A DNA stretch of 64,000 nucleotides from Nocardioides marinus (lineage in GTDB: Bacteria > Actinomycetota > Actinomycetes > Propionibacteriales > Nocardioidaceae), in NCBI RefSeq assembly GCF_013408145.1, contig NZ_JACBZI010000001.1, positions 682,001 to 746,000 on the forward strand, in the 5' to 3' direction. Positions 27,112 to 35,293 of the stretch are shown in pieces. Below the pieces are notes generated by a model. It made no database searches. It was not told the origin of the DNA and worked only from the letters and a program-made list of their open reading frames with translations. The position numbers and the translations under genes were made by a program. Each line of letters begins with the position of its first letter. Position 1 is the first letter of the stretch.

Positions 27112-28278
27112 GTGGACCTGATGGAGTACCAGGCGAAGGAGCTCTTCGCCAAGCACGGTGTGGCCACGACGCTCGGCGTCGTCGTCGAGACCCCCGAGGC
27201 CGCCAAGGCCGCCGCGGAGGAGATCGGCGGCGTCACTGTGGTCAAGGCGCAGGTCAAGGCCGGCGGTCGCGGCAAGGCCGGCGGCGTGAAGCTGGCCAAG
27301 ACCGCGGACGAGGCGTTCGAGTACGCCTCCAACATCCTCGGCATGGAGATCAAGGGCCTCACGGTCAACCGCGTGCTGGTCACCCCGGCGACCCCGCCGC
27401 AGGAGGAGTACTACTTCTCCTTCCTGCTCGACCGGGCCAACCGGCAGTACCTCTGCATCGCCTCGGTCGAGGGTGGTGTGGAGATCGAGGAGGTCGCCAA
27501 GACCAACCCCGACGCGGTGAAGCAGATCGCGATCGACCCCGGCACCGGTGTCGACGAGGCCAAGGCCCGTGCGATCGCCACCGAGGCGAAGTTCCCCGAG
27601 GCCGTCTTCGAGCAGGCCGTCGCGATGATCCAGTCGCTGTACCAGGTCTTCGTCGAGGAGGACGCCACCCTCGTCGAGGTCAACCCGCTCGCGCGGCTCG
27701 AGGGCGACAAGCTCGAGGCCCTCGACGGCAAGGTGTCCCTCGACGAGAACGCCTCCGAGGTGCGCCACCCGCACCACGAGGAGTTCGAGATCCGCGAGGA
27801 GGCCGACCCGCTGGAGGCCAAGGCCAAGGACAAGGGCCTGAACTACGTCAAGCTCGACGGCGAGGTCGGCATCATCGGCAACGGCGCGGGCCTGGTCATG
27901 AGCACCCTCGACGTCGTCGCGTACGCCGGTGAGGCCCACGGCGGGGTCAAGCCCGCCAACTTCCTCGACATCGGTGGCGGCGCCAACGCCCAGGTCATGG
28001 CCGACGGCCTCGACGTCATCCTCAACGACCCCCAGGTCAAGAGCGTGTTCGTCAACGTCTTCGGTGGCATCACCGCCTGCGACGAGGTCGCCAACGGCAT
28101 CAAGGGCGCCCTGGAGATCCTCGGCGACGCCGCGACCAAGCCCCTCGTGGTGCGCCTGGACGGCAACAACGTCGACAAGGGCCGCGCGATCCTGGCCGAG
28201 CTGAACCACCCGCTCGTGACCACGGTCGACACCATGGACGGCGCGGCCGACAAGGCCGCCGAGCTGGCGAACGCCTGA
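27112..28278 (+). CDS. sucC: Succinate--CoA ligase, ADP-forming, beta subunit
   Basis: Beta subunit of the TCA-cycle enzyme that converts succinyl-CoA to succinate with ATP or GTP formation, 388 residues. An ATP-grasp domain opens with [15 protein letters not shown] and carries [16 protein letters not shown] (nucleotide loop) and VEVNPLA. The C-terminal part has [19 protein letters not shown] and [13 protein letters not shown], which holds the subunit interface. The start is GTG 27112 (reading [11 protein letters not shown]); ATG 27121 would also work. sucD follows after 18 nt, and the pair ends in a strong hairpin terminator. Confidence 0.97.
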   Translation: MDLMEYQAKELFAKHGVATTLGVVVETPEAAKAAAEEIGGVTVVKAQVKAGGRGKAGGVKLAKTADEAFEYASNILGMEIKGLTVNRVLVTPATPPQEEYYFSFLLDRANRQYLCIASVEGGVEIEEVAKTNPDAVKQIAIDPGTGVDEAKARAIATEAKFPEAVFEQAVAMIQSLYQVFVEEDATLVEVNPLARLEGDKLEALDGKVSLDENASEVRHPHHEEFEIREEADPLEAKAKDKGLNYVKLDGEVGIIGNGAGLVMSTLDVVAYAGEAHGGVKPANFLDIGGGANAQVMADGLDVILNDPQVKSVFVNVFGGITACDEVANGIKGALEILGDAATKPLVVRLDGNNVDKGRAILAELNHPLVTTVDTMDGAADKAAELANA

Positions 28279-28296
28279 GATAGAGAGCAGAGACAG

Positions 28297-29190
28297 ATGA
28301 GCATCTACCTCAACAAGGACTCCAAGATCATCGTCCAGGGCATCACCGGTGGGATGGGCTCCAAGCACACCACCTTGATGATCGAGGCGGGGTCGAACAT
28401 CGTCGGCGGCGTCAACGCCCGCAAGGCCGGCACCACCGTCGAGCTGGCCGGCACCACCCAGCCGGTCTTCGGCTCGGTGGAGGAGGCCATGAAGGAGACC
28501 GGCGCCGACGTGTCGGTCGTCTTCGTGCCGCCCGCCTTCACCAAGGACGCCTGCATCGAGGCCATCGACGCCGGCATCGGCCTGCTGGTGGTCATCACCG
28601 AGGGCGTGCCGGTCCAGGACACCGCCGAGGTGTGGTCCTACCTGCAGTCGGAGAAGAACCACCACGGCACCCGGATGATCGGTCCGAACTGCCCGGGCAT
28701 CATCACGCCCGAGGAGTCGCTGGCCGGCATCACCCCGCACACCATCGCGGGCAAGGGCCCCATCGGCCTGGTCTCGAAGTCGGGCACGCTGACCTACCAG
28801 ATGATGTTCGAGCTGAAGGACTTCGGCTTCTCGACCGCCATCGGCATCGGTGGCGACCCGATCGTGGGCACCACCCACATCGACGCCCTCGAGGCGTTCG
28901 AGGCCGACCCCGACACGAAGGCGATCGTGATGATCGGCGAGATCGGCGGCGACGCCGAGGAGCGGGCCGCGGCGTACATCAAGGAGAACGTGACCAAGCC
29001 GGTCGTCGGCTACGTCGCGGGCTTCACCGCCCCCGAGGGCAAGACCATGGGCCACGCCGGCGCCATCGTCTCGGGCTCGGCGGGCACCGCGCAGGCCAAG
29101 AAGGAGGCCCTCGAGGCCGCCGGCGTGAAGGTCGGCAAGACGCCGTCCGAGACCGCCGAGCTGATGCGGGAGATCATGAACAACCTCTGA
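28297..29190 (+). CDS. sucD: Succinate--CoA ligase, ADP-forming, alpha subunit
   Basis: Alpha subunit, 297 residues, which carries the CoA-binding Rossmann fold ([20 protein letters not shown]) and the phosphorylated histidine. His253 lies in [29 protein letters not shown] and [12 protein letters not shown] are family blocks. The ATG at 28297 has GAGAG about 10 nt upstream. It is in an operon with sucC and is followed by the terminator at 29211-29240. Confidence 0.97.
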   Translation: MSIYLNKDSKIIVQGITGGMGSKHTTLMIEAGSNIVGGVNARKAGTTVELAGTTQPVFGSVEEAMKETGADVSVVFVPPAFTKDACIEAIDAGIGLLVVITEGVPVQDTAEVWSYLQSEKNHHGTRMIGPNCPGIITPEESLAGITPHTIAGKGPIGLVSKSGTLTYQMMFELKDFGFSTAIGIGGDPIVGTTHIDALEAFEADPDTKAIVMIGEIGGDAEERAAAYIKENVTKPVVGYVAGFTAPEGKTMGHAGAIVSGSAGTAQAKKEALEAAGVKVGKTPSETAELMREIMNNL

Positions 29191-29210
29191 TCCGCACCCC
29201 GGATCGCCAC

Positions 29211-29240
29211 AGCGCCCTCGACCTCCGGGTCGGGGGCGCT
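29211..29240. terminator. Hairpin terminator after sucCD
   Basis: AGCGCCCTCGACC and GGTCGGGGGCGCT pair over 13 bp (one G-T) around the loop TCCG. It lies between sucD and the convergent lipoprotein gene and could serve both. Confidence 0.8.
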
Positions 29241-29267
29241 CGTGCGTGCGGAGGGCTCGGCGTGAGG

Positions 29268-29924
29268 TCAGGTGAGCTGGGGCGCCAGGACCGACCACAG
29301 GGTGGCGTGGGTACGGGCGAGGTCGGCGGCCATGGGGCGCAGGCTCTCCTCGGAGGCCTCACCGCTGTCGGCGAGCACCAGGAGCACGTCGCCGTGACGG
29401 GTCACCCGCCACACCGTCCCGCCGAGCCCGTCGACGAAGTGCATCCCGAAGGTCAGCGTCGTCGCGTCGTTGACGCCCACCGTGGCGTAGCGCTGGGTGC
29501 CGGACTCGGGGCAGGAGTCGACCTGCGTGCGCAGCCCGTCGAGGACGTCCTGGGCGGTCGCCTCGTCGGCGTAGAGCAGCACCTCGTGGAGCTCGAGGTA
29601 CTCCGGCCCGGTCTCCACCGCGGCCAGCCGGTCGCCGGACGCTCCGGGCCACGTCGTGGGGTCGGGGTCGCAGAGGTCGGGGAACGACGTGCCCGGCACC
29701 GTGCGGGACGGGCCCTCCACGGTGGCGTCGGCATCGCTGCGGTCGAGCCCGTGGTCCAGCGACAGGTCGTCGGGGAGCCGCTGCTCGGGCGACGCGGCGT
29801 CCGAGGTGGTCGGCCCGTCCAGGGCGACCGAGTCCTGCGCCGCCCCGGAGCAGGCACTCAGGACCAGCGGCAGGACGGCCAGGGGGAGGAGCAGGGGCAG
29901 CGGGTGCGGGCGTCGAGGAGTCAT
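29268..29924 (-). CDS. Lipoprotein with PknH-like sensor domain, last gene of the sigma cluster
   Basis: A 218-residue predicted lipoprotein. The signal peptide HPLPLLLPLAVLPLVLSAC ends at Cys25. The mature part contains GLRTQVDSC, FGMHFVDGLGGTVWRVTRHG and LARTHATLWSVL. This pattern recurs in the neighbouring membrane protein (GLRTEVESC), so the two probably share an extracytoplasmic sensor fold like that of PknH and related lipoproteins. The ATG sits in the loop of an 18-bp mRNA hairpin that also traps its AAGGAG ribosome site. The ligand is unknown. Confidence 0.65.
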   Translation of the reverse strand: MTPRRPHPLPLLLPLAVLPLVLSACSGAAQDSVALDGPTTSDAASPEQRLPDDLSLDHGLDRSDADATVEGPSRTVPGTSFPDLCDPDPTTWPGASGDRLAAVETGPEYLELHEVLLYADEATAQDVLDGLRTQVDSCPESGTQRYATVGVNDATTLTFGMHFVDGLGGTVWRVTRHGDVLLVLADSGEASEESLRPMAADLARTHATLWSVLAPQLT

Positions 29925-29944
29925 GCTCCTTCGACGCCCGCACC
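29903..29944 (-). promoter_or_regulatory. Hairpin that buries the ribosome site and presents the start codon of the lipoprotein gene
   Basis: On the minus strand, 29944-29926 pairs with 29920-29903 over 18 bp with one bulge, leaving a 5-nt loop that includes the ATG. AAGGAG is in the 5' arm and codons 2-8 are in the 3' arm. This could limit translation or act as an attenuator within the cluster. Confidence 0.7.
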
Positions 29945-29975
29945 GGCGCGTTGGTTGTCGGCGCCCCGATGTCGC

Positions 29976-30767
29976 TCAGCAGGGGTCGGCGGAGAACACG
30001 CACATCGCGCTGACGGCCTGCGACGAGCGCTGCTGCTCCAGCTCACGGGTCTGCTCCACGACGGCGGGGTCGCCGGCGCCGTTGAAGTACGCCGTGGAGT
30101 AGAGCACCGCGTTGCCGACCCGCACCGCCTGGTGCAGGAAGCCCCCGCCGGTGTCGTAGCCGTTCACGAACACCACCGACTGCTCGCCGAGGTCGGAGAC
30201 CAGCAGCTCGGCCGAGACCCGGGGCTGCCCCTGCGGGCGGCAGGACTCCACCTCGGTGCGCAGGCCCTCCATCGCCGCGACGGCCGCGAGGTCGTCCTCG
30301 TAGACCGACACCGTGCGGTCCAGGCCGCCCTCGCTCGGGTCGGTGTAGACCGCCTGGAGCGAGTCCAGGGCACCCGACACGTCCCAGGCCGGCGCGGTGG
30401 CGCAGGGGCCGACGGTCTGGGCCTGGGGGTCCTCGAGGACCTGGGTGCGGCTCTGGTCCGCGGGGAAGCCGGCGGTGAGCGGGAAGTCCTCGGGGACCTC
30501 CGTGCGCCACTGGGCGGCGTCGGGGCTGGGTCCGTCGGTCGCGATCGGCACCGAGTCGCGATCGGCGTCGCCGCCCTGCGTGAGCGCCAGGGGCACACCG
30601 ACCGCGGTCATCGCCGCGACCGTGCCGCCGGCCACGGCGAGCGCGGTGTTGCGGCGCCGGAGGCGGTCACCGCGGCGGCGTACCTCGGTGGCGGGCAGGG
30701 GGTGCAGGTCGCTCCTCGGGGTGGTCATGGTGGCCTTCAGGCTGTCGAAGGGGTCGTGCTCAGGCAT
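29976..30767 (-). CDS. Single-pass membrane protein encoded with a sigma factor (putative anti-sigma factor)
   Basis: A 263-residue protein with a short basic cytoplasmic N terminus, one helix (about 41-62, TALAVAGGTVAAMTAVGVPL) and a 200-residue extracytoplasmic part. That part contains GLRTEVESCRPQGQ and ends in a Cys-containing AMCVFSADPC. Its ATG overlaps the end of the sigma factor gene by 8 nt and has GGAGG 8 nt upstream, so the two are co-translated. Location and topology suggest a sigma regulator, but no zinc-binding anti-sigma motif (HxxxCxxC) is present, so this is inference. Confidence 0.6.
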   Translation of the reverse strand: MPEHDPFDSLKATMTTPRSDLHPLPATEVRRRGDRLRRRNTALAVAGGTVAAMTAVGVPLALTQGGDADRDSVPIATDGPSPDAAQWRTEVPEDFPLTAGFPADQSRTQVLEDPQAQTVGPCATAPAWDVSGALDSLQAVYTDPSEGGLDRTVSVYEDDLAAVAAMEGLRTEVESCRPQGQPRVSAELLVSDLGEQSVVFVNGYDTGGGFLHQAVRVGNAVLYSTAYFNGAGDPAVVEQTRELEQQRSSQAVSAMCVFSADPC

Positions 30768-31272
30768 GGGTCGCTCCTCCCGGCAGCGTCGTGGGCGGGG
30801 TGTCGGTGAGCAGCGCGGCGAGCGCCGCGCGGCCGCGGGAGAGGCGGGCCTTGACGGTGCCCTCCGGCACGCCGGTCTCCCGGGCGACCTCGTGGACCGG
30901 CAGGTCGGCGAGGTGGTGCAGGACCAGCGCGCGGCGCTGGGCCTCCGGGAGCTGCTTGAGCGCCGCCACCAGGGCCACGTGGGCCTCCGTGGGCGCCGCG
31001 GTGGTCGTGGGGGAGGACAGCGCCCGGTCCGCCGGGCGTCGTCCCTTCACGACCCGTCGCCAGCGGCTGACCGCCAGCCGGTACGCCGTCGTGCGCACCC
31101 ACGCCTCGGGGTGGCCCGCCCGGTCCAACGACCGGCGGTGGGCCCACGCCCGCACGAACGCCTCCTGCACGCACTCCTCTGCCTCGTCGCGGCTGCCGAT
31201 CATGGCGTACACCTGGCCGACCACGCGGGCGTAGGAGGTCGTGTAGAAGTCGTCGAACTCGACCTCGTCCAT
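30760..31272 (-). CDS. ECF-type (SigE-family) RNA polymerase sigma factor
   Basis: A 170-residue sigma-70 family protein. Region 2 is FDDFYTTSYARVVGQVYAMI with EECVQEAFVRAWAHR. Region 4 is ALKQLPEAQRRALVLHHLAD through VARETGVPEGTVKARLSRGR, with the helix-turn-helix intact. The ATG at 31272 is chosen because AGGA lies just upstream and homology starts there. It is coupled to the putative anti-sigma gene. Target promoters are unknown; the cluster is flanked by housekeeping genes. Confidence 0.9.
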   Translation of the reverse strand: MDEVEFDDFYTTSYARVVGQVYAMIGSRDEAEECVQEAFVRAWAHRRSLDRAGHPEAWVRTTAYRLAVSRWRRVVKGRRPADRALSSPTTTAAPTEAHVALVAALKQLPEAQRRALVLHHLADLPVHEVARETGVPEGTVKARLSRGRAALAALLTDTPPTTLPGGATHA

Positions 31273-31381
31273 CGTCCTGCTCTCGTCTCCGGGGACGGCC
31301 ACTCGCCGTCCTCGCAGTGTGTACGCCGCAGGGCCCGGGGCGGTTGCACCCCGCCGGGAGGGAGTTCGAGCCGGGGGCGGG

Positions 31382-33232
31382 TCAGTCGGCCGAGCGCAGC
31401 CGCTCGAGGCCCCGCTCGGCCAGCGCCAGGAAGGCGCCGCGGTCCATCTCGACACCGGGGGCGGGGATGAACCCGAGCTGCAGGAGGTGACCGCCGGTGC
31501 GGGCCACGGCCATGAAGTACTTCACCGAGCGGTTCTCGGTGAGCTCCACGGTCACGTGCCACACGGCCAGCTCCTCCTTCGACGAGGTGCGCGAGGCCGC
31601 GATCAGCACGTCGGTGCCGAGCTCGCGGTCGGAGCAGGAGCCCATCTTGCGGCGGATCGTGGAGACGAAGGAGCGGGCCTGCTTCTCCGGGAGCCGGCCG
31701 ACGGTCTCGGTGAGACCGAACTCGACGGGCAGCTCGGCCTCGGGGATCAAGAAGGTGCGGGTCCACGGGCCGCGCATCCGCTCCCCGCCGGTGCTGCCGG
31801 AGAACGAGGTCTTGTCGCATCGGGTCGCGGCGGCGTTCTGGCCGCGTGCCTTCTCCGGGCGGGTGCCCACCCACGGGGCGTCGACGCCGCTGACGGGCGG
31901 CAGGTCGGACTCCACCAGCATCGACGCGGGGTCACCGGCCGGCAGGGCGTCGCGGCGCTCGGTCGCCGGCGTACCGCTGGGACAGGCGGAGCCGCCCGGG
32001 AGGTCGCAGACCCCCGCGACGGCCTCGGCGAGCAGCCGGGTCTGGGCCTGGGGGGACTCCACCCGGGCAGCGCGCACCGAGGAGCTGGTCGACACCACGA
32101 AGCGCCCGCTGCGGGCGAGGCCGACGACGGTGGTGGTGACCGGGTCGTCCCAGTCGCGCAGCACCAGCTGCAGTGCCTCGTCGCCCACGCCGGTGACGGT
32201 GCTGGTCGACAGCAGCTGGCTGCGCTCGTCCTGGCAGCGGGCGAACCAGCCCCGGAGGCGGTTCATCGCCCGGGTGGCGGCCATCTCGTTGCGCGAGGCC
32301 TCGGTGCTCGCCACGACGCTGCGGCGCGGCTCGGACCCGCGCGGGGTCTTGATCTCGCGGACCAGGGCGTCGACGAGTCGCGGGTCGGCGTACCTGGCCT
32401 GCTGGCAGGGCATCACCAGGCCGTCGCCGTGGGTGTTGTCGTGCGTGGTGAGCTCCTCCCACCCCTTGCCGGGCAGCAGGGAGGAGACCCGGTCGACGCC
32501 GAGCATCGCCGTGCTGGGCAGGACGTCGGAGTCCTCCGGCGTCGGTGACACCGAGGCGGTGGGCGGGGCGAGGGCGGCGACGGGCTCGCGGTCGAGGGTC
32601 GGCCGGACACCGGTGGGGTCGGAGACCAGGCCTCCGGCGACCGCGACCGCGGCGACCACGGCGACGGCGCCGACCGTGGTGTGGGTACGCCGTCGCGTGG
32701 CCCCGGCCCGCCGGATGATCGAGGCGCGCGGCCAGCGGCCGTCCAGCGTCGTGTCGAACAGGCTGCGCAGCAGGCTCGGCACCGCGGTCGTGGCCACGTC
32801 ACGGTGCATCGCGAACTGGGAGGTGGCGGTCTGCAGCTCGCGGGTGGTGTCCTCGACGGTCTGGGAGATCTCGCGCGCCATCTGCTCGAGGCTGACGGTG
32901 GCCAGGTGGGTCAGCAGCAGGACCCGGCGCTGGGTGTGGGTGAGCCGCCCCAGGGCCTCGATGGTCGCGGCGACCTCGGGCTCGAGGCCCTTCTCCTTGT
33001 GCCAGCGCCGCGCGGTGTGCCGCCGGTGGGCGTGCGCCCAGGCGTGCGGGCGGGCCCACGCCTCCGCACCGCCGTCGCGGGAGACCTTGCGCCAGTGGTG
33101 CCAGGCGACCACGAAGGTGTCGCGGACCGCGCTGCGCGAGGCGCGGACGTCACCGGTCAGGGCGAACGTCTGCACCAGCAGCCGGTCCCGGGCGTCCTTG
33201 TAGAACGCGTCGAACTCCTCTGGGTCCCTCAT
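31382..33232 (-). CDS. Membrane-anchored sigma-factor fusion with extracytoplasmic sensor domains
   Basis: An unusual 616-residue protein. Residues 5-80 match sigma region 2 (EEFDAFYKDARDRLLVQTFA, DTFVVAWHHWRKV) and 92-140 match region 4 (EALGRLTHTQRRVLLLTHLA onward). A single helix (about 185-203, TTVGAVAVVAAVAVAGGLV) then leads to about 410 extracytoplasmic residues with two copies of a PknH-like sensor fold (cysteines in WFARCQDERSQ and RRKMGSCSDRE). Region 4 looks degraded, so DNA binding is uncertain. A TAAGGT box lies 10 nt before the ATG. It could be a self-contained sensor/sigma regulator or a membrane decoy of the downstream sigma factor. Confidence 0.75.
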   Translation of the reverse strand: MRDPEEFDAFYKDARDRLLVQTFALTGDVRASRSAVRDTFVVAWHHWRKVSRDGGAEAWARPHAWAHAHRRHTARRWHKEKGLEPEVAATIEALGRLTHTQRRVLLLTHLATVSLEQMAREISQTVEDTTRELQTATSQFAMHRDVATTAVPSLLRSLFDTTLDGRWPRASIIRRAGATRRRTHTTVGAVAVVAAVAVAGGLVSDPTGVRPTLDREPVAALAPPTASVSPTPEDSDVLPSTAMLGVDRVSSLLPGKGWEELTTHDNTHGDGLVMPCQQARYADPRLVDALVREIKTPRGSEPRRSVVASTEASRNEMAATRAMNRLRGWFARCQDERSQLLSTSTVTGVGDEALQLVLRDWDDPVTTTVVGLARSGRFVVSTSSSVRAARVESPQAQTRLLAEAVAGVCDLPGGSACPSGTPATERRDALPAGDPASMLVESDLPPVSGVDAPWVGTRPEKARGQNAAATRCDKTSFSGSTGGERMRGPWTRTFLIPEAELPVEFGLTETVGRLPEKQARSFVSTIRRKMGSCSDRELGTDVLIAASRTSSKEELAVWHVTVELTENRSVKYFMAVARTGGHLLQLGFIPAPGVEMDRGAFLALAERGLERLRSAD

Positions 33233-33282
33233 GGCGCGTCCAACCTTAGTGAGGGGGTCCTGGCGGCGATGATGGGCAGGTC

Positions 33283-34542
33283 ATGACCTCCCTGATCTCG
33301 CGGCCCACCGGCCCCGCACGACCGCGGGGCACCGACTCCCGACCCCGGCACCGGCTGCCCCTGGCCGTGGTCGCCTCCGCCGGCGGGGTGCTGGCCGCGC
33401 TCGGACCCCTGGCGGTGTGCCTGGTGCTCGGCGTGGTCGGCTGGTTCCTCGCGGACGCGGGCTCGCACGGCCAGCCCTCCGACGGCCTGCGGGTCGGGGC
33501 CACGGCCTGGCTGATGGGGCACGGGTCCGGTGTCTCGGTCGAGGGCGTCCGGCTCACCGTCGTACCCCTCGGGGTGACGCTGCTGGCTGCCTGGAGCACC
33601 TGGCGCGCCGGTCTGCGGGTGGGGCACCTGGTCTCCGGGCACGGCCCCGACGCCGACGGCATCGAGGACGGCGAGCGGGACTGGACGGTCCCGGTCGCGG
33701 TCGCGCTGCTCACCGCCGGGTACGCCGTCACCGGCATCGTGACCGCGTCGCTGGCCGCGACCCGGGCCAGCTCGCCCGGCACCGGGGGTGTCGTCACCTG
33801 GTCGCTGCTGCTCGGCGTGCTGGTGGCCCTCCCCGCCCTCGCGATCGGCTCCGGCCGCGCGGCCATCTGGGTGGCCGGCGCCCCGCCGAGCCTGGTGGAG
33901 TCGGTGCGGACCGCCCGCCGGGTGCTGCGCACCTGGCTGGTCGTCGCGCTGGCGGCGTTCCTGCTCTCCTTCGCCCTCGACCTCGGCACCGCGGCGAACG
34001 TGATGTCCCAGCTGCACTCCGGTGCCGGCGACGTGGTGATCGTCGTGCTGGTCTCGCTCGTGCTGCTGCCCAACGCGGTGGCGTTCTCGGGTGCCTACCT
34101 CGCCGGGCCGGGCTTCACGGTGGGGGCGGGCACCCTGGTGAGCCCCTCGGTGGTCGTGCTGGGGCCGCTGCCGATGTTCCCGATGCTCGCCGCCCTCCCC
34201 GACGCCGGCGAGCCGCCGGCGTGGACCGTCGCGCTGGTCGCGCTGCCGGTGCTGGTGGCGGCGCTGGCCGCGGCCCGGGCGCAGCAGGTGGCCCCGACGC
34301 TGCGCTGGGAGGAGGGCGCGCTGCGCGGTTGTGTCGGCGGTGCGCTCGCCGCGGTGGCGTTCGCGATCCTCTCCGGCCTGGCCGGGGGAGCGGTCGGTCC
34401 CGGCCGGATGCGCGAGGTCGCCCCGCTGGCCGGGGACGTGCTGGTGCAGTGCCTGACCACCTTCGGCCTCGGTGGGCTCCTCGGTGGGCTCGTCATGACC
34501 GCCTGGCAGCGCCGGGCGGCCCGCGCGGGCGACGCGCACTAG
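33283..34542 (+). CDS. perM: DUF6350 / PerM-like integral membrane protein
   Basis: A 419-residue protein with about ten membrane helices. It matches the actinobacterial DUF6350 family that includes mycobacterial PerM, needed for cell division under stress. LAVVASAGGVLAALGPLAVC begins the first helix; the conserved AAWSTWRAGLRVG loop and the AFSGAYLAGPGFTVGAGTLV segment are seen. In mycobacteria this gene also precedes purN and purH, as here. The symbol is by family and context. Its TAG stop starts the -10 box of purN. Confidence 0.75.
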   Translation: MTSLISRPTGPARPRGTDSRPRHRLPLAVVASAGGVLAALGPLAVCLVLGVVGWFLADAGSHGQPSDGLRVGATAWLMGHGSGVSVEGVRLTVVPLGVTLLAAWSTWRAGLRVGHLVSGHGPDADGIEDGERDWTVPVAVALLTAGYAVTGIVTASLAATRASSPGTGGVVTWSLLLGVLVALPALAIGSGRAAIWVAGAPPSLVESVRTARRVLRTWLVVALAAFLLSFALDLGTAANVMSQLHSGAGDVVIVVLVSLVLLPNAVAFSGAYLAGPGFTVGAGTLVSPSVVVLGPLPMFPMLAALPDAGEPPAWTVALVALPVLVAALAAARAQQVAPTLRWEEGALRGCVGGALAAVAFAILSGLAGGAVGPGRMREVAPLAGDVLVQCLTTFGLGGLLGGLVMTAWQRRAARAGDAH

Positions 34543-34545
34543 AGT
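34540..34545 (+). promoter_or_regulatory. -10 box of leaderless purN, built on the perM stop codon
   Basis: TAGAGT begins with the TAG stop of the gene before and lies 7 nt ahead of the purN GTG. There is no ribosome site. Confidence 0.55.
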
Positions 34546-34552
34546 CCCGGGC

Positions 34553-35161
34553 GTGACCGCCCGTCTCGTCGTCCTCGTCTCCGGCTCCGGCACCAACCTG
34601 CAGGCGCTGCTGGACGCCTGCGCGGACCCGGCGTACGGCGCCACCGTGGTCGCGGTGGGCGCCGACCGTGAGGGCATCGAGGGGCTGGCCCGCGCCGAGC
34701 GCGCGGGCGTGCCGACGTTCGTCACGCGGGTCGGCGACTTCGGGTCCCGCGAGGAGTGGGACGCGGCCCTGGCCGAGCAGGTGGCGGCGTACGAGCCCGA
34801 CCTGGTGGTGCTGGCCGGTTTCATGAAGCTGGTCGGTGGCGCGTTCCTGGCCTCCTTCGGCGGCCGGACGGTCAACACCCACCCCGCGCTGTCGCCGTCC
34901 TTCCCGGGGATGCACGGCCCCCGCGACGCGCTGGAGTACGGCGTGAAGGTCACCGGCTGCACGCTGTTCGTCGTCGACGAGGGCGTCGACACCGGCGTGA
35001 TCCTCGCCCAGAGCGCGGTGCCGGTCGAGGACGCCGACGACGTCGACGCGCTGCACGAGCGGATCAAGGTCGCCGAGCGGACCATGCTCGTCGAGACGGT
35101 GGGCCGGATGGCGCGCGAGGGCTTCCGGGTCGAGGGGCGCCGGGGGATCCTCGGTGCCTGA
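34553..35161 (+). CDS. purN: Phosphoribosylglycinamide formyltransferase
   Basis: Third step of de novo purine synthesis: transfers a formyl group from 10-formyl-THF to GAR. The 202-residue protein has the N-terminal LVSGSGTNLQALLDAC (GAR phosphate site). Its catalytic Asn-His-Asp set lies in NTHPALSPSFPGMHG and DEGVDTGVI. The GTG at 34553 is supported by the -10 box 7 nt upstream. It is followed by the purH riboswitch and purH, and folD, which feeds the formyl donor, is near. Confidence 0.96.
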   Translation: MTARLVVLVSGSGTNLQALLDACADPAYGATVVAVGADREGIEGLARAERAGVPTFVTRVGDFGSREEWDAALAEQVAAYEPDLVVLAGFMKLVGGAFLASFGGRTVNTHPALSPSFPGMHGPRDALEYGVKVTGCTLFVVDEGVDTGVILAQSAVPVEDADDVDALHERIKVAERTMLVETVGRMAREGFRVEGRRGILGA

Positions 35162-35168
35162 GAGCCGG

Positions 35169-35174
35169 TAGGCT
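35169..35174 (+). promoter_or_regulatory. -10 box of the purH transcript
   Basis: TAGGCT lies just before the ZTP aptamer, so transcription would start near 35181 at its 5' edge. Confidence 0.5.
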
Positions 35175-35180
35175 GCGGCC

Positions 35181-35252
35181 CACACGACTGGCGCAGGTGG
35201 GTGACCACCGGGGAGTGACCGAGTCGGGGCATCGTCCGCCTGGGTGCCCCGG
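35181..35252 (+). promoter_or_regulatory. ZTP (pfl-type) riboswitch
   Basis: Aptamer that senses the 10-formyl-THF-deficiency signal ZTP/ZMP. Conserved blocks are in order: CGACTGGCG (35185-35193), helix GGTGG/CCACC around GTGA (35196-35209), GGGGAG, and a second hairpin GGGGCA/TGCCCC (35226-35250) whose loop carries CCGCCTGGG. purH follows, with its ribosome site 32 nt after the aptamer, so translation is probably controlled. Confidence 0.85.
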
Positions 35253-35293
35253 GACCGTGACCGCGTCGACGCAGCGATCCTGCAGGAGAGTCC

